NCBI RefSeq assembly: GCF_034140825.1
Contig: NC_089040.1
Coordinates: 3,294,501-3,358,500 of the forward strand
Reading direction: 5' to 3'
Length of the DNA: 64,000 bases
Source: Oryza sativa Japonica Group
Lineage: Eukaryota > Streptophyta > Magnoliopsida > Poales > Poaceae
Under the pieces are notes generated by a model. It was not told where the DNA came from and did not search any database. It saw only the letters and a program-made list of their open reading frames with translations. The translations under genes were made by a program, and so were the position numbers. How positions within the stretch are numbered: the first letter of the stretch is position 1; the number at the start of each line of letters is the position of its first letter. Positions 35,438 to 47,726 of this stretch are shown piece after piece.

Positions 35438-35614
35438 CCTATGACCAAGTCAGTCACAGTAAGTTGTTAGCTTAATTATCAGCCGTAGCTAGTAAAATTT
35501 AAGTGTGAAATTTAATCTTACATTTAGTTTTAAAGTTTTTTTCACCGTAGTCTATTTGATTATCAGCATTATCCTTTAAAATGCAAGATATAAAATTTCT
35601 TAACCATTAATTAA

Positions 35615-36098
35615 GGGCTCCTTTAAAATAAATGATTGAAAAATGGAAGATGAAAAAAACAAGATTTTGAAGATATTGGCTCTGTTCGGCTGCACTCATT
35701 TTCATTGTGTTGCAGCCAATCGTCACAGTGTTTTTTTTTGTTCAGCTGCAGCAGCGCAGCTGCTAAACATAAAAAACATAGACAGATTGCAAAAGTTGCG
35801 AGCAGGTCCATTGTAATTGCGAAAGAGAGAAAAAAAAAACAAGAACAACCATTTGAGTATGTAGGCCATTTGAAAAACGTAGGAATTGAATGAGTGATAT
35901 AGACTCATTGGTAATCTTTTAAAAGGTTAGAGCTCTTAATAACTTTAATTCCTCCAAAGTCTCTATAGCATTGTTTGTTCCATATGAATTTCAAAGAAAA
36001 TGTTAAGATTTAATCATTTATTCGAAGTTATCTTTAGGATTTTTTTTTCAATAAGATTAAAAATCCTTTTTTTATGTTTTTTCATACAAATAGAGGCC
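35615..36098. mobile_element. MITE whose 3' half founded the tandem array
   Basis: It starts GGGCTCCTTTAAAATAAATG and ends AAATAGAGGCC, with TTAATTAA on both sides (35607-35614 and 36099-36106). From about 35870 on, it resembles the PIF/Harbinger-like MITE at 33273-33636: AAAACGTAGGAATTGAATGA, ATAGACTCA, GCTCTT, TTCCTCCAAA, TCTCTATAG, TATGTTTTT. The middle (about 35680-35770) seems to contain another insertion with GTTCGGCTGCA and GTTCAGCTGCAGCAG. The assignment is by similarity only. Confidence 0.6.
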
Positions 36099-37300
36099 TT
36101 AATTAATTTTACATGTAGGAGTTATTATTTCCACTCAAACGATCGGAGTATCCTTGATTCTTTGGCTACAACTACCTATATAGACTCATTGGTAATCTTT
36201 TAAAAGGTTAGAGCTCTTAATAACTTTAATTCCTCCAAAGTCTCTATAGCATTGTTTGTTCCATATGAATTTCAAAGAAAATGTTAAGATTTAATCATTT
36301 ATTCGAAGTTATCCTTAGGATTTTTTTTCAATAAGATTAAAAATCCTTTTTTTATGTTTTTTCATACAAATAGAGGCCTTAATTAATTTTACATGTAGGA
36401 GTTATTATTTCCACTCAAACGATCGGAGTATCCTTGATTCTTTGGCTACAACTACCTATATAGACTCATTGGTAATCTTTTAAAAGGTTAGAGCTCTTAA
36501 TAACTTTAATTCCTCCAAAGTCTCTATAGCATTGTTTGTTCCATATGAATTTCAAAGAAAATGTTAAGATCTAATCATTTATTCGAAGTTATCCTTAGGA
36601 TTTTTTTTCAATAAGATTAAAAATCCTTTTTTTATGTTTTTTCATACAAATAGAGGCCTTAATTAATTTTACATGTAGGAGTTATTATTTCCACTCAAAC
36701 GATCGGAGTATCCTTGATTCTTTGGCTACAACTACCTATATAGACTCATTGGTAATCTTTTAAAAGGTTAGAGCTCTTAATAACTTTAATTCCTCCAAAG
36801 TCTCTATAGCATTGTTTGTTCCATATGAATTTCAAAGAAAATGTTAAGATTTAATCATTTATTCGAAGTTATCCTTAGGATTTTTTTTCAATAAGATTAA
36901 AAATCCTTTTTTTATGTTTTTTCATACAAATAGAGGCCTTAATTAATTTTACATGTAGGAGTTATTATTTCCACTCAAACGATCGGAGTATCCTTGATTC
37001 TTTGGCTACAACTACCTATATAGACTCATTGGTAATCTTTTAAAAGGTTAGAGCTCTTAATAACTTTAATTCCTCCAAAGTCTCTATAGCATTGTTTGTT
37101 CCATATGAATTTCAAAGAAAATGTTAAGATTTAATCATTTATTCGAAGTTATCCTTAGGATTTTTTTTCAATAAGATTAAAAATCCTTTTTTTATGTTTT
37201 TTCATACAAATAGAGGCCTTAATTAATTTTACATGTAGGAGTTATTATTTCCACTCAAACGATCGGAGTATCCTTGATTCTTTGGCTACAACTACCTGGA
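35900..37300. repeat. Tandem array, five units of 280 bp
   Basis: Units start with TAGACTCATTGGTAATC at 35900, 36181, 36461, 36741 and 37021. Copies are almost identical. The only differences I found are near 36030 (unit 1 has CTTTAGG plus one extra T where the others have CCTTAGG) and one T/C near 36571 (unit 3). Each unit is about 199 bp of a MITE 3' part (to GAGGCC) followed by about 81 bp of flanking sequence with GATCGGAGTATCCTTGATTC. The array ends inside unit 5 at ACTACCT, where unique DNA begins. Confidence 0.97.
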
Positions 37301-37698
37301 AATGGATTTTGGGCGGGCCCAGGGATAGATGTTGGGTCTCGCGCTCGGAGGTCTCAACTCTGATTGCTTTTCTCCTTTTTAAAGAGAAAAAAATGGCCCC
37401 TGGTGGGGCCCACGCCATGCATTGAGAAAAGGCAGCGTGTTGGCGACGCTCGCGATTGGTCGCCGGCTACCTGCTCAGGGCTCCGTGGGACCCAGCGGTC
37501 GAGCGGCCCACATGTCAGTGGCAGTGGGGTAACGTAGGGGGCACGTGTCGACGGCTCACTGGGCTCTCGAGTCTCTGCTGGGACGATGTGGAAGATACGT
37601 TCGCGTCACATCGCTGCTCGCCGTTCGTGAAAATCCAATCGGTATTACTACAGGGTTTTTTACTTTTTTTTTCTTTTTAAAAACTTATTTGACATGTA

Positions 37699-37905
37699 CT
37701 CTCTCCGTTCCTAAATAACCCAAACCCTAACTTCCCAAGGAGTTTTTAGGAAGAGAAACAAAAGACTACAATGCCCTTAATTAATGTGAATAATGTTGTA
37801 TTAAATGATGGGTAGGTGAGGGGTAAGTAGGAAAGAAGGTAGAAGTTGGTTTATTTTAAAACAAATTTAAACTATAGAAGTTGATTTATTTTGGGACGGA
37901 TGGAG
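37699..37905. mobile_element. Stowaway-type MITE
   Basis: The ends are CTCTCTCCGTTCCTAAATAA and TTATTTTGGGACGGATGGAG, flanked by TA, 207 bp. Confidence 0.75.
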
Positions 37906-38643
37906 TAGATCTTAAAAAAACTTACTTTAGAAGTGAATCATTTTCACCGCGCCAACGTCATTAGTGTCATGGTCCAACATGCCGACACCATTCCTCTCTC
38001 GGGAAAAGCTAAGTCAATAATGTAGGAGTGGTAAAGTTAGGACGGCGCCAACAATATTAGCGCCAAGAACTTATTTGTAAAAATTATATTTAAAAATAGG
38101 TTTTATGTGTCGGTGTTATTGGTGCCGAGGATCTATTTGTAAATATTTTCTATTACAAATAGGTATATTTTCTAGAATAAGTTTTTTCAGATGTCTATAT
38201 GTAAAATAAGTTTTCAGAAAAGTCCAAAGTGCAAAGATATATAGATATTACTATCTATGTTTCAAAATATAAAAAAACCATAGTATCGGATGGGATACAT
38301 CCTTATAGATATGAGACCTATCCACATTTATTGTATTAGCTAGGTTATGTCCAACCTTATTTTAGTTTCCTATATTTTAAGACGGAATGATGGCTTCAAT
38401 TTATGGACATTTTGATCCAAACCCCAGAAAGGAAGGGAGACAAGAAACTTTTGTTCTTTTGCTTGGCTTAACTCTCCCGGCTAGATGACCGGTTGGAAGG
38501 AAGCTGAAAGACAAGAAACTTGAGTATCTGAACTGTGTATTTGCACGAGTTAATTAATTATTAACAGCTAGGTAGACCAAATGAAGTGCAGTTCAGCTAG
38601 CTAGGCACGCATGTTTGTAACAAGAATTAATTGTAATGATATA

Positions 38644-38880
38644 CTCCGTCCGTCCCATAATATAAGGGATTTTGAGTTTTTCTTGTAACGTTTGACCACT
38701 TGTCTTATTTAAAAAATTTTGAAATTATTAATTATTTTATTTGTGAGTTACTTTATTATCTACAGTACTTTAAACACAACTTTTCGTTTTTTATATTTGC
38801 AAAAAAAAATTTGAATAAGACGAGTGGTCAAACGTTGCAAGCAAAAACTGAAAATCCCTTATATTGTGGGACGGAGGGAG
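38644..38880. mobile_element. Stowaway MITE
   Basis: The ends are CTCCGTCCGTCCCATAATAT and ATATTGTGGGACGGAGGGAG, flanked by TA, 237 bp. Subterminal parts TTTGACCACTTGTCTTATT and AATAAGACGAGTGGTCAAA are also inverted. Confidence 0.88.
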
Positions 38881-39415
38881 TAGATCGATGCACGTCTGGT
38901 GTCATTTTATGTGTTCATTCTGGGAACATATATGATTTCACATGTCTGCCATTGAACTCGCGGTTAGGAATAACCGAATAAATCAATAAATATTTAGTGA
39001 ATACACAATATAAAAAAGAAGTATATATAGGACCATTTTGTCTTTATTAAAAAATGTGCCCTATCAAATATTTATAGCTTCGAATAAGTAAACATGCATA
39101 TTTGGATTGGAGCCAAATCATTGTAACTATACTCAAGCGCGACATTTCACCAACTCAATCCAGTTAGATTTGGCACACTGCAATCCAAACAAATTAAGAA
39201 TTCTACCTATGCTACCAAATAATATATATGTGACGCCAAACCTTACGAATGTTCCAAAGGCACTGTAAAAAAATTGGTACGGTGGAAAATTGAAATGGCT
39301 TACTGTTACTTTTATGGATGATGTACATATATAAACGATCTATACCTCTTTCATTACAAACTTATTTTTTCTGATTATATTAAAGAGGTGTACTACGTGC
39401 ACAAATTATAATAAG

Positions 39416-39542
39416 GGCTGTGTTTAGATCCAAACTTCAAACTTTTTCCATCACATCAACCTGTCATATACACACAACTTTTCAGTCACATCGTACTAAT
39501 TTCAACCTAAATTTTTAACTTTAAAAGGAACTAAACACAGCC
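39416..39542. mobile_element. MITE with GGCTGTGTTTAG termini
   Basis: It starts GGCTGTGTTTAGATCC and ends GGAACTAAACACAGCC, 127 bp. It is the same family as the outer element at 33246-33760, in the opposite orientation (CATCACATCAA against its complement). The target duplication is unclear. Confidence 0.75.
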
Positions 39543-39983
39543 AACAAGATAGTGTAGTATGTTTGAAAATGCCAGTAAAAGTAGATGAGTTGGAGTAGGG
39601 ATATAGAGCCCGATGGTACGTAGCTCCATATTGCAACTACTTCTATCTGGCCCCCACTGTTTCATGTGCTGCCTACATACAGTTAATAAAGCCGGCTTGG
39701 CCATGTTGCCATTGCATGCGAGAGATGTGCCCCGGCCGGCAGATATAGCTACAGTAGCTCCTTTGCCCGACGCGGACGCGATGCGACGGCTTTGCTGCTG
39801 ACGCCACGCACCTGACCTGACCTGACCCATGGCCCTAGTGCGGACCACGTGTCGACCCCTCTGTGGCCCAGCGAAACCATGCCATGCCATGCTACTGCCC
39901 AGCGCCTGAGTCACCTGGCCCCGGACAAGCCGGAGGGACTCCCCCCTCTAGATGCAAGCCAGCCGACCCGCCAAACTAGTTAG

Positions 39984-40334
39984 ATCAGAGGATTGAAAAA
40001 CGTAAAAAAATTATAGAAATGATTATTTAATTGGTACAAAGGAAAAACATAGGAATGTTGAGTATTAAGTTAATAGCAATCAAAATTTGAATAAGTAAGA
40101 TCTTATCTTCCAATAGTGTCTTGCCTCGATCCTACGCATAGGAAAAGAAAAATGAGCTCAAGGTGGATGTTAATTTTCCTATGAAATTCCCTTGAAATCA
40201 TGGTCATAGGAAATTTTTCCATGCTTTTCCTATGTTCAATTCCTACAAATCAAAGGCATGAACAATACCAAATCCCATAGGATTCTTATTCCTATGTTTT
40301 TCCTCTATTTTATTCTATGAATCAAATGAGGCCT
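39984..40334. mobile_element. Degraded relative of the GGGTCCC-type MITE
   Basis: GGATTGAAAAACGTA, GGAAAAACATAGGAATG, TTCCTATGTTTTTCCTC and ATCAAATGAGGCCTTA recall the element at 33273-33636, but the left end is not intact and the middle differs. Confidence 0.4.
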
Positions 40335-40936
40335 TATATGTTAAATAAATGGTAATCCGTGAATTTTCGAATCATGTGCTATACCTAGAAATGCCAATGT
40401 GTCAATACATAAACTTATTTATAAATCAAATTAGTAGGTAACGTGGTTACTGATTAATTTTACCTATAAACAGGTTCATGGGTTGACTCGCTTACATCCC
40501 TACTCCCCTCCCCGCGAGGGTAGATACATGTTAGTCCGAGTCATCCGACCTAATTAAGCATGCCCTGCACTCTAATAAGGTGTTTTTTTTTCTCTCGCAA
40601 AGTTACTAACAAACTTTGATTCCGAATCATAGACTTGTTGCACTGTAAGCTGGATGTATAAATGTTCGGTATATAGATTTCTACTCTTTCCGTCTTAAAA
40701 TGAGTTAACTTTTTTACACGAAACGGTTATCGGAAGTTGATTTATTTTAAGAAGAGCAGAAAGAAAAAGGAATGTGACGCCAAAGAAAGAAAACCATACG
40801 GCATTTGCACAAGTCCATTGCTTCATCACTTGCCTGTAGGCGCTGCGACTAGTAGGACCAGGGTTTTCCATACCGACAGGCGGCAGTGTCACCCCTCCTC
40901 ACGGCCAGTAAGCCTGTTACCAAGCAAAACCAAATA

Positions 40937-41197
40937 CTCCGTCCGTTTCAGGTTATAAAATGTGTTGACTTTGATCAAAATTAAAGTATTTTAAATTTAA
41001 CTAAATTTATAGACAAATATAGTAATATTTGCGTTAACAAATTAGTTTTACTAAATTAATAATAAATATATTTTTATAATAATTTTATCTTGAATAAAAA
41101 ATATTACTATTTTTTCTATAAACTTGATCAAACTTGAATAAGTTTGACTTTGATCAAAGTCAAAATATCTTATAACCTGAAACGGAGACGGAGGGAG
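40937..41197. mobile_element. Stowaway MITE
   Basis: The ends are CTCCGTCCGTTTCAGGTTAT and ATAACCTGAAACGGAGACGGAGGGAG (read in part), flanked by TA, 261 bp. GACTTTGATCAAAATTAAAG is mirrored near the right end. Confidence 0.88.
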
Positions 41198-43055
41198 TAA
41201 TATTTATCAAAAGCATCAATTTTTAAACTTTGTCGATATAGCGAGTAGGTGTTGTTACCCAACTTTAGCAGTAAACCCGATTATTGTTTGGGGCATGCTG
41301 TGCTTGAGATGAAGGTCCCAGTGTCGATTCGCAGCTCGTACACGGCGTGCTTCATTTTCTTTCATCCATGAACACGAATCTTGAAGACTGAAGTCATGCA
41401 TACCACCGTGCACAAAGGAAAAGGTTTTTTTGCTACTAATTAGATACTTGGGTCAGTCGAAGGCATTTGTTAAGTCAGTAGGCAATTATACTTAGTTTAA
41501 TTTACACTGTTAAGCCAGGTCAGGCTTCTCCGAGTCCGAGAGGAACATATGCCTCCATTCCTGCATGACCTTGTCTTCAAACATGCTGTACACTAACAGA
41601 GAACTATCTGAAACTGAGGAATTGAAAAATGCAGGAACGGCAAATTATCTGAAACGAAATGCAAAAATTGTGCAAGACAAAGGATCGAGAGAAAGAGCGA
41701 AGCTGCACAGTTGCACTTGCACACTTTGCAATGAACTTCTGGAATAAATCTTAACACAGCCTTTAAACCCAAGTCTGAAATCACTACAAAAGCATAGGAA
41801 AGAAAGTGATTTCTACAAGATTTTCTTCTATTCCCATTTGTGCAGCCCAAAAGGCATATCATAATCGAAAAAAAAGTTCCCAGAATTCATCTGCTGAAAA
41901 TTCCTTCAAAGCTCCTTTGGTCCACCTACAAGTATCAAACTGGCCCACTGGGCACCAGCCTGCTCCTGAATACCTGAACCAATAACCATCAATCCATCAT
42001 CCAATTTGCAGCACCCAGCTGGTCCATACATGCATGCTGGTATCCGACAAAAGGAAACATGTGCTAAAATCCAGGTAGTGAAAACTGTGCATGAAGCTGG
42101 ACAAGCAGCTAGCATCATCATCGATCATCATTCATCAATGCTTAGGTACGTCGTCCTTTCCTTTGCAACAGAAGACCTGTCGCCTTGTGATCAAGCAAGT
42201 GTACATGAGGCCCCTACCTTACGACGACGATGGATCCAACCCTCAAATCATAAAAGAGGTAGGAGTACCTTCACTCAACTACTTCTCCTGATCTGAAATA
42301 AATTCGTTTTAGATTTGTATAATAAAATAAATAAAATATTGTCTTTTTTCATTCTTCATAGAAATGAAAGCTAAAATATACCACTTCTGTTGTAAAAAAA
42401 GATGTCGTCTTGGAGATGACACAGTTGCACATGTATGATACTTTCTCAGACTGTATATTTATTAAAAAAAACTAAAAGAGTAAATATATTAAAAATACAA
42501 CAAGATAGAATTTTCATGAGAAATCTGCTAAGATAAGTCCCGCGTTCCCCTAAAAAGTGTAAGTTTCACATTTTTAAACCCTGCCATTTCTGTATATATA
42601 TTAGTGATATAAGATTTCAAAGGTTTCACGACATGCATTCTAGGACATCATCCATTTGAGAACAGAAATAGTTTCAGGCTTTCAGCTATGTTTCCTCATT
42701 AACTCTTTGACATTTTAGATAAACTGGCCGATACACACAATCAAACTCATGGCACTGGCAAGCTGGTATGAACATAATCAAACTTGGATAAGATTAAGTT
42801 CAAAGGCAGAAGAACGCATGGGATGCCCTTAGGAGTGATAGGCATACCGACATAGAGCTTTTGTCCTTGCTATCCAAGTTAACAGGTTTTACCCAACACT
42901 GCCTTTACATTACATGCTACTACGAAATACATACCTGAATAAAGAAGGCATACCGAAATTGCATCAGAAGGGGGGATGTCCGAATTTACCCAAATACTAT
43001 ACAGTTGCCAATTGGTACCACTTGCTCACTTGCTTCACACATGGAGGGCAGTTGG

Positions 43056-46000
43056 CTACAGCGACATGCTGTGCTGCTGGAGCCACTCCTGAATAGCAGA
43101 ACGCAGTGCGCGATTCGGAATGAGCTCCTCATGTTCAAGTAGCAAGTTGGTCATTGGAGACGTGTCATGGCCATTGCAGAGCCAACTCCTGATTGCCTCA
43201 GCTTCATAGGTGAATCCATCTGCTGCAATGTGAGGATCATCCATGATATCCTGAAATTGTGACCATGGTAGGTAATAAGGTGATGATCAGTCATCAAGCA
43301 AAAACTAGAAGGCAGCATTTTTCAGCAAAACAAAAGAAGTAACACATTTGGTTTTTACCATAGATTTGCACTTCTTCAGTATTATTTTCTAGCTATTCCA
43401 TTCACATGTGCCAGAACAAGGGGAAAAATCTGGTGATTGTTTTCTACTTACCTGAGATATAGGACAGATGAAATATGACGGTGGACTGTTTTGATCCTGT
43501 GCTGATCTAGAGGATGAAGGTGAAGATAATGCAGCATCCCTTATAGCCTCAACTATTGCCCACACCTCACCTGAAAGATCAGGGCGGCACCTCCTGCTTA
43601 ACTCAGTGCATCTGAGAGCAAGGTATGCCAGCTGCTCGATGTGCAGATGAGGCCACTCTCCCACTGAGGTATCAATTACTGAGTTCAAGTCACCTTTCTC
43701 CATTGCATCCTCCACGATATTCTTTATACCAACAGGAGGCTTTCCTGTTAAAAGACGCAAGACTACAATACCAAATGAATAAACATCAGACTGAGGTGTC
43801 AACTCTCCAGTGGAAAGAAATTCTGGGTCCATGTACAGAGGGGTGCCCACAGGATGCATGGTGCGGTACAGGGTGGTGTTATTGGTGCTGGACTGGATTA
43901 GGAGGCGAGAAATACCAAAGTCACTAAGCTTACTGACTAAGTTAACACCAAGGAGAATGTTAGCAGGCTTGAGATCTCCATGAACAACTGGGTGAGGTTT
44001 ATTCTTATGCAGAAAGATTAGTGCTGAACATATCTCAGCAATAATTCGAATCCGAGCCTGCCACGTCAGAGTTTGCCTCTTATCTGAACACATAAGAAAA
44101 TCTTCTAGGCTTCCATTTGGCAGGAACTCGTATACGAGTGTTGAAGACTCTGAGCAAGCTCCTAAGAGAGTCACAAGGTGAGGGTGTCTCACTCTACTGA
44201 GGATAGAAACCTGCAAGAGAATCCAAAAGAAGCCACTCAATTTCTACTTCTCATTTTGAACTAGAGAGGAGCCAGAGATCAACTCCCTTTTCCAGAATGA
44301 CAAAGATAACAAACAAATTTTAAAAGGGTACACTAATTACCTCTTGTTCGAACTGTGATTGTCCCTGTAAACTATCAGGTCTCAGCACCTTTATTGCAAC
44401 TGTCATGTTCCGGAGGATACCTTTGTATACGCAGCCAAACCCACCTTCTCCAATCTTCAATGAATTACTAAAATTTTCTGTTGCAGATTCCACTTCAGAT
44501 GATGAAAATTCACAGTGCATCGCTGTAACCAAAACTGAAAGCATCTGTCCTCTTTTCTGACGTAGTTCTTCAACCTCTCGAACTGCATTATCTCGTTCAC
44601 GTAGCAATTGGTCATGCTCAGATAGAAGCCATTCAAAATGCTCTCTGGAGTCTGAGAGTTGACCTAGTAGATTCTCATTCTGCTCATTGACTCTCTGAAG
44701 TTCCACGGTGACCTCATCTTGCTGTATTTTAAGTTGTTCAAACTCTTGTTGTACCCTTGAAAGAGATTCCTCTGTTTCTTTCCTTTGTTGGACCTGGCTT
44801 AAATACAAATCTTCCAATGTCCTGGCCTGCACAAATCAAGTAGCTGTCATTCGTATCATTTAGACAGATACCTTGATTTATGACTTCATTCAATAGCTTG
44901 TGACATCCTGGATTTTTTTTTTAAGGAAAAAACTGTTACTGAAAAGTACTTTCATATGGCAAGTGCTGGTTTGAATGCAGAGATTGGGATTTGGCAAATT
45001 GGTAGTAGTAGATACAGTGGCAATGATCTGCTCAAGCTTGCCTATTTCTTGGAATTGTAGCAGCACCAACATTAGATGTGAATGTTGTTTTGCACTCTAT
45101 AGAATCAAATGGTCCACAACAAGAAATGATTGGATGATGATACCTCTCCGGTCAAGCTAACCTTTTTGCAAAGATAATCATAATAATGCACTGGCTGTTT
45201 AGAGAAACCGTAATGAATTTACCAATCGTTCAGATTCAATCCGCTTTAAGCGCTCGTCGGATGCTTCCTTCTTCAACACCGCAGCTTCATCCATGCTTTT
45301 TTGAAGTTTATTACACAGATCATCATTCAAATGCAAATCTCCCTGCAAGGATCATTTATAAGATAATATAATTTAATAGCTAGCAGGGTTTTGATGAGCA
45401 ATGCATTAGCATCACAGAACTTATTTGTCAGTTTTCACTCATAAAGCTACTTCCTAAGCTTAATTATGCTTGAGCACGGTGCTAGTCAAGTTCCAGAATC
45501 CAGATTTGTAACAGGTAATCATGGATGACTTGTTTAAAAAAAAGTAACTAAACTGACCAGTATCTCTCTCAAGTCCTCTGCTCTAGAATCACCGCCATTA
45601 GCTCTTTTAATGCATGCTGCACATCTACATTGACCAAACACATAAGTTACTTGAAATAATAATAACAGCATCACTGATGATAGCATTGGACTGAAAAGGG
45701 CTACCTCCTTAAGCCATCAAGAACTTCGAGGTTGTTTGGGTCACACTTCAAACCCTCTACATAAGTTGCCAGAGCAATTTCATAATTGCCCATAAGTAAC
45801 TGAACTTTAGCTTTACGCAGATAGCCTTTCAGAAAAGTAGGATCCAACGCTATGCATTTATCTGCATCTTCAAGACCTTCAGGCAATGCTCCTAGGTAGA
45901 TGTGGCATTGGGCTCTGTTGCTAAAAACCTGGGCAATCATCAGTCATTAAAAGGTATAAAAATATCAGTACCAAAACTAAAAAGGGGCAGCTTGAGATAT

Positions 46001-47430
46001 AGTTTTCACTAAGGGAAAAAAAAAAGCATTAACTTGTTATACAACCAGTGTAATAGTGTAAATCAATACCCTGGGATCTTTTGGGTTCTTTTTCATGGCT
46101 TCAGTATAGTGCATTGCTGCTTCCTGGTACCTTTTCTGCTTGAAGAAATCGTTGCCTGCAACATGTGTACACAGTGAGAAGAAGCATACGTACATTACAA
46201 TTGCATGACATACCTAGTGTATTACAAACTAGGAGCTGGTTATTATATAATGGTTGAAGAAAAGGGACCCCTATCCAATTTATTGTGTTACTGCACTTCC
46301 ATTCATGAACAACCATAACATTTTTTCCGCACTTCTCTGAGTCTCCAACTCACAACTGAAGTTAGAATTAAAACTATTGAGAGTGATATTCTACTTTAAT
46401 AGTATGCTTTCTTCTTGCAAATTTGAAGTTTACTCATGGAATCTCCTAGAACTCCAGCCTAGAGTACTTGACAGTTGACACTCAACGGCGATGCTTTGGA
46501 GCAATATCTGATAATACAGCATACAGTCAACGAGGTGCTAGGCAAGGGAAGTTAGCTGGACACCTACCTTGTACAAGGCTACTTCTACACTCTTTGCTTT
46601 TAATAATGGATAGGTAGTGCTCCTGCCAAATTATTTATTTAAAAATGGGTAAGGATCCTACATGAACAGGAATAGCATGTAACAAATGTGTATCTGTTCC
46701 AATTGAGTGGCAAATTGACAATTGAAACAACACCAACAGCATTAGATGATCGGTGCACAGCAATCAATTTCTATTTTAATCTTACACATTGCACTAATCG
46801 ACAACAACACATAGAAAAGAACAACGTTTCATCTGGAAAAAAAGAAATGATCAAACCTCTGTCTCGGTGGTGATCGGCAGCTTCCTGATCAAGCCGCTCC
46901 CGCTCCTCAATCTCCTTCCTGGCTTCCTCCGCCTCGCCCAGCTTGGCGAGCGTCTCCTCGCTGTAGTGCTCGGCCAGCGACTGCTGCAGCGCCCTGATCG
47001 CCGGGTCGTAGTCCGCGGCGCAGGCGGCGAGCTTGAGCAGCGCCGACGCCTTCCTCGCCAGCGCCCGCGCGACCAGCTTGTTGTCGGCGCGTAGCTCCCG
47101 CCCCTTCTCCACCGCCTCGTCGCAATCCCTCACGCACTCCTTGTACTGCAACGGAGAAACCAATCGCCATCGCCGCGAGGTTAAACAATCGGAGAGAGAG
47201 GAGGGGTTTGGGGGCATGGCTGAGACTGAGAGCCTGACCTTGGACATGAGGAGGTAGGCGGCGGCGCGGTTGGTGAGGAAGGAGATGTCGCGGGGGTCGA
47301 GGAGGGCGCCGCGGGTGTAGTGGCGCACGGCCGTCTCGAGGTAGAGCTTGCGGTAGGCGGCGTTGCCGGCCTCCTTCTCCCGCCGCGCCTCCGCCTCCGC
47401 CTCGGCTCGCTCGTCGTCCTCCGCCTCCAT
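43056..47430 (-). CDS. HOP-like TPR / coiled coil / kinase / U-box E3 ligase fusion
   Basis: Nine exons, from the 5' end: 47239-47430, 46857-47145, 46070-46155, 45705-45928, 45558-45624, 45223-45342, 44341-44826, 43452-44210, 43056-43250. They splice in frame to 805 residues. Residues about 14-140 and 155-265 are two TPR modules that read like TPR2A and TPR2B of HOP/STI1 (KEAGNAAYRK, LTNRAAAYL; GNDFFKQKRY, FSNRAQCH, FLKGYLRKAK), with most EEVD-clamp residues present. Residues about 290-425 are a Glu/Gln-rich coiled coil. The kinase (about 445-705) has IGEGGFGCVYKG at 451, Lys472, HGDLKPAN (565, non-RD) and DFG (585-587). The U-box (about 733-800) reads FICPISQDIMDDPHIAADGF. Plant U-box kinases of the PUB33 type usually start with a USP domain instead. 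The expected role is ubiquitination of chaperone clients. I recall the rice locus as annotated 'heat shock protein STI-like'. Confidence 0.93.
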
Positions 47431-47726
47431 TGCTGCGACGCGCGCCTTCTACGGGAGCAGCAAATGCATATCGGATCGCCCTCGGCGGCGGTGGCGGTGG
47501 CGGTGGGCTAGTTGTCGAGGGGGGATGAGGAAGAGGAGGAGACTTGACCGTAGCTGCATTATTGACGCGGCGGTTTGGCTTGGGCACGGCCGCACGGCGC
47601 GCGGCCAACCGGAACGGAGGAATCTTCTCCGAGACTCCTCAGTCCTCACGGGTGGTGTGTGTAGTGCGATGCCACGAGTCGGGGCTTGGGCTACGCAGCA
47701 ACCTGCAGGTGGGCTGGGGCTGGCTT

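Noticed and set aside
35900-37300. Array considered as a CRISPR-like or centromeric satellite
   Set aside because: Units are 280 bp, directly adjacent, without spacers, in a nuclear plant genome. Unit length and the single five-unit locus with visible founder flanks do not fit a centromeric satellite.
38245-38400. Another Stowaway copy
   Set aside because: There is a faint resemblance at both ends (TTCAAAATATAA, TATATTTTAAGACGG), but the arms are too diverged and no TA duplication could be fixed.
41200-43055. Protein gene between the MITE block and the U-box gene
   Set aside because: Only short frames without domains, no consistent splice sites and no long GC-rich 5' exon.
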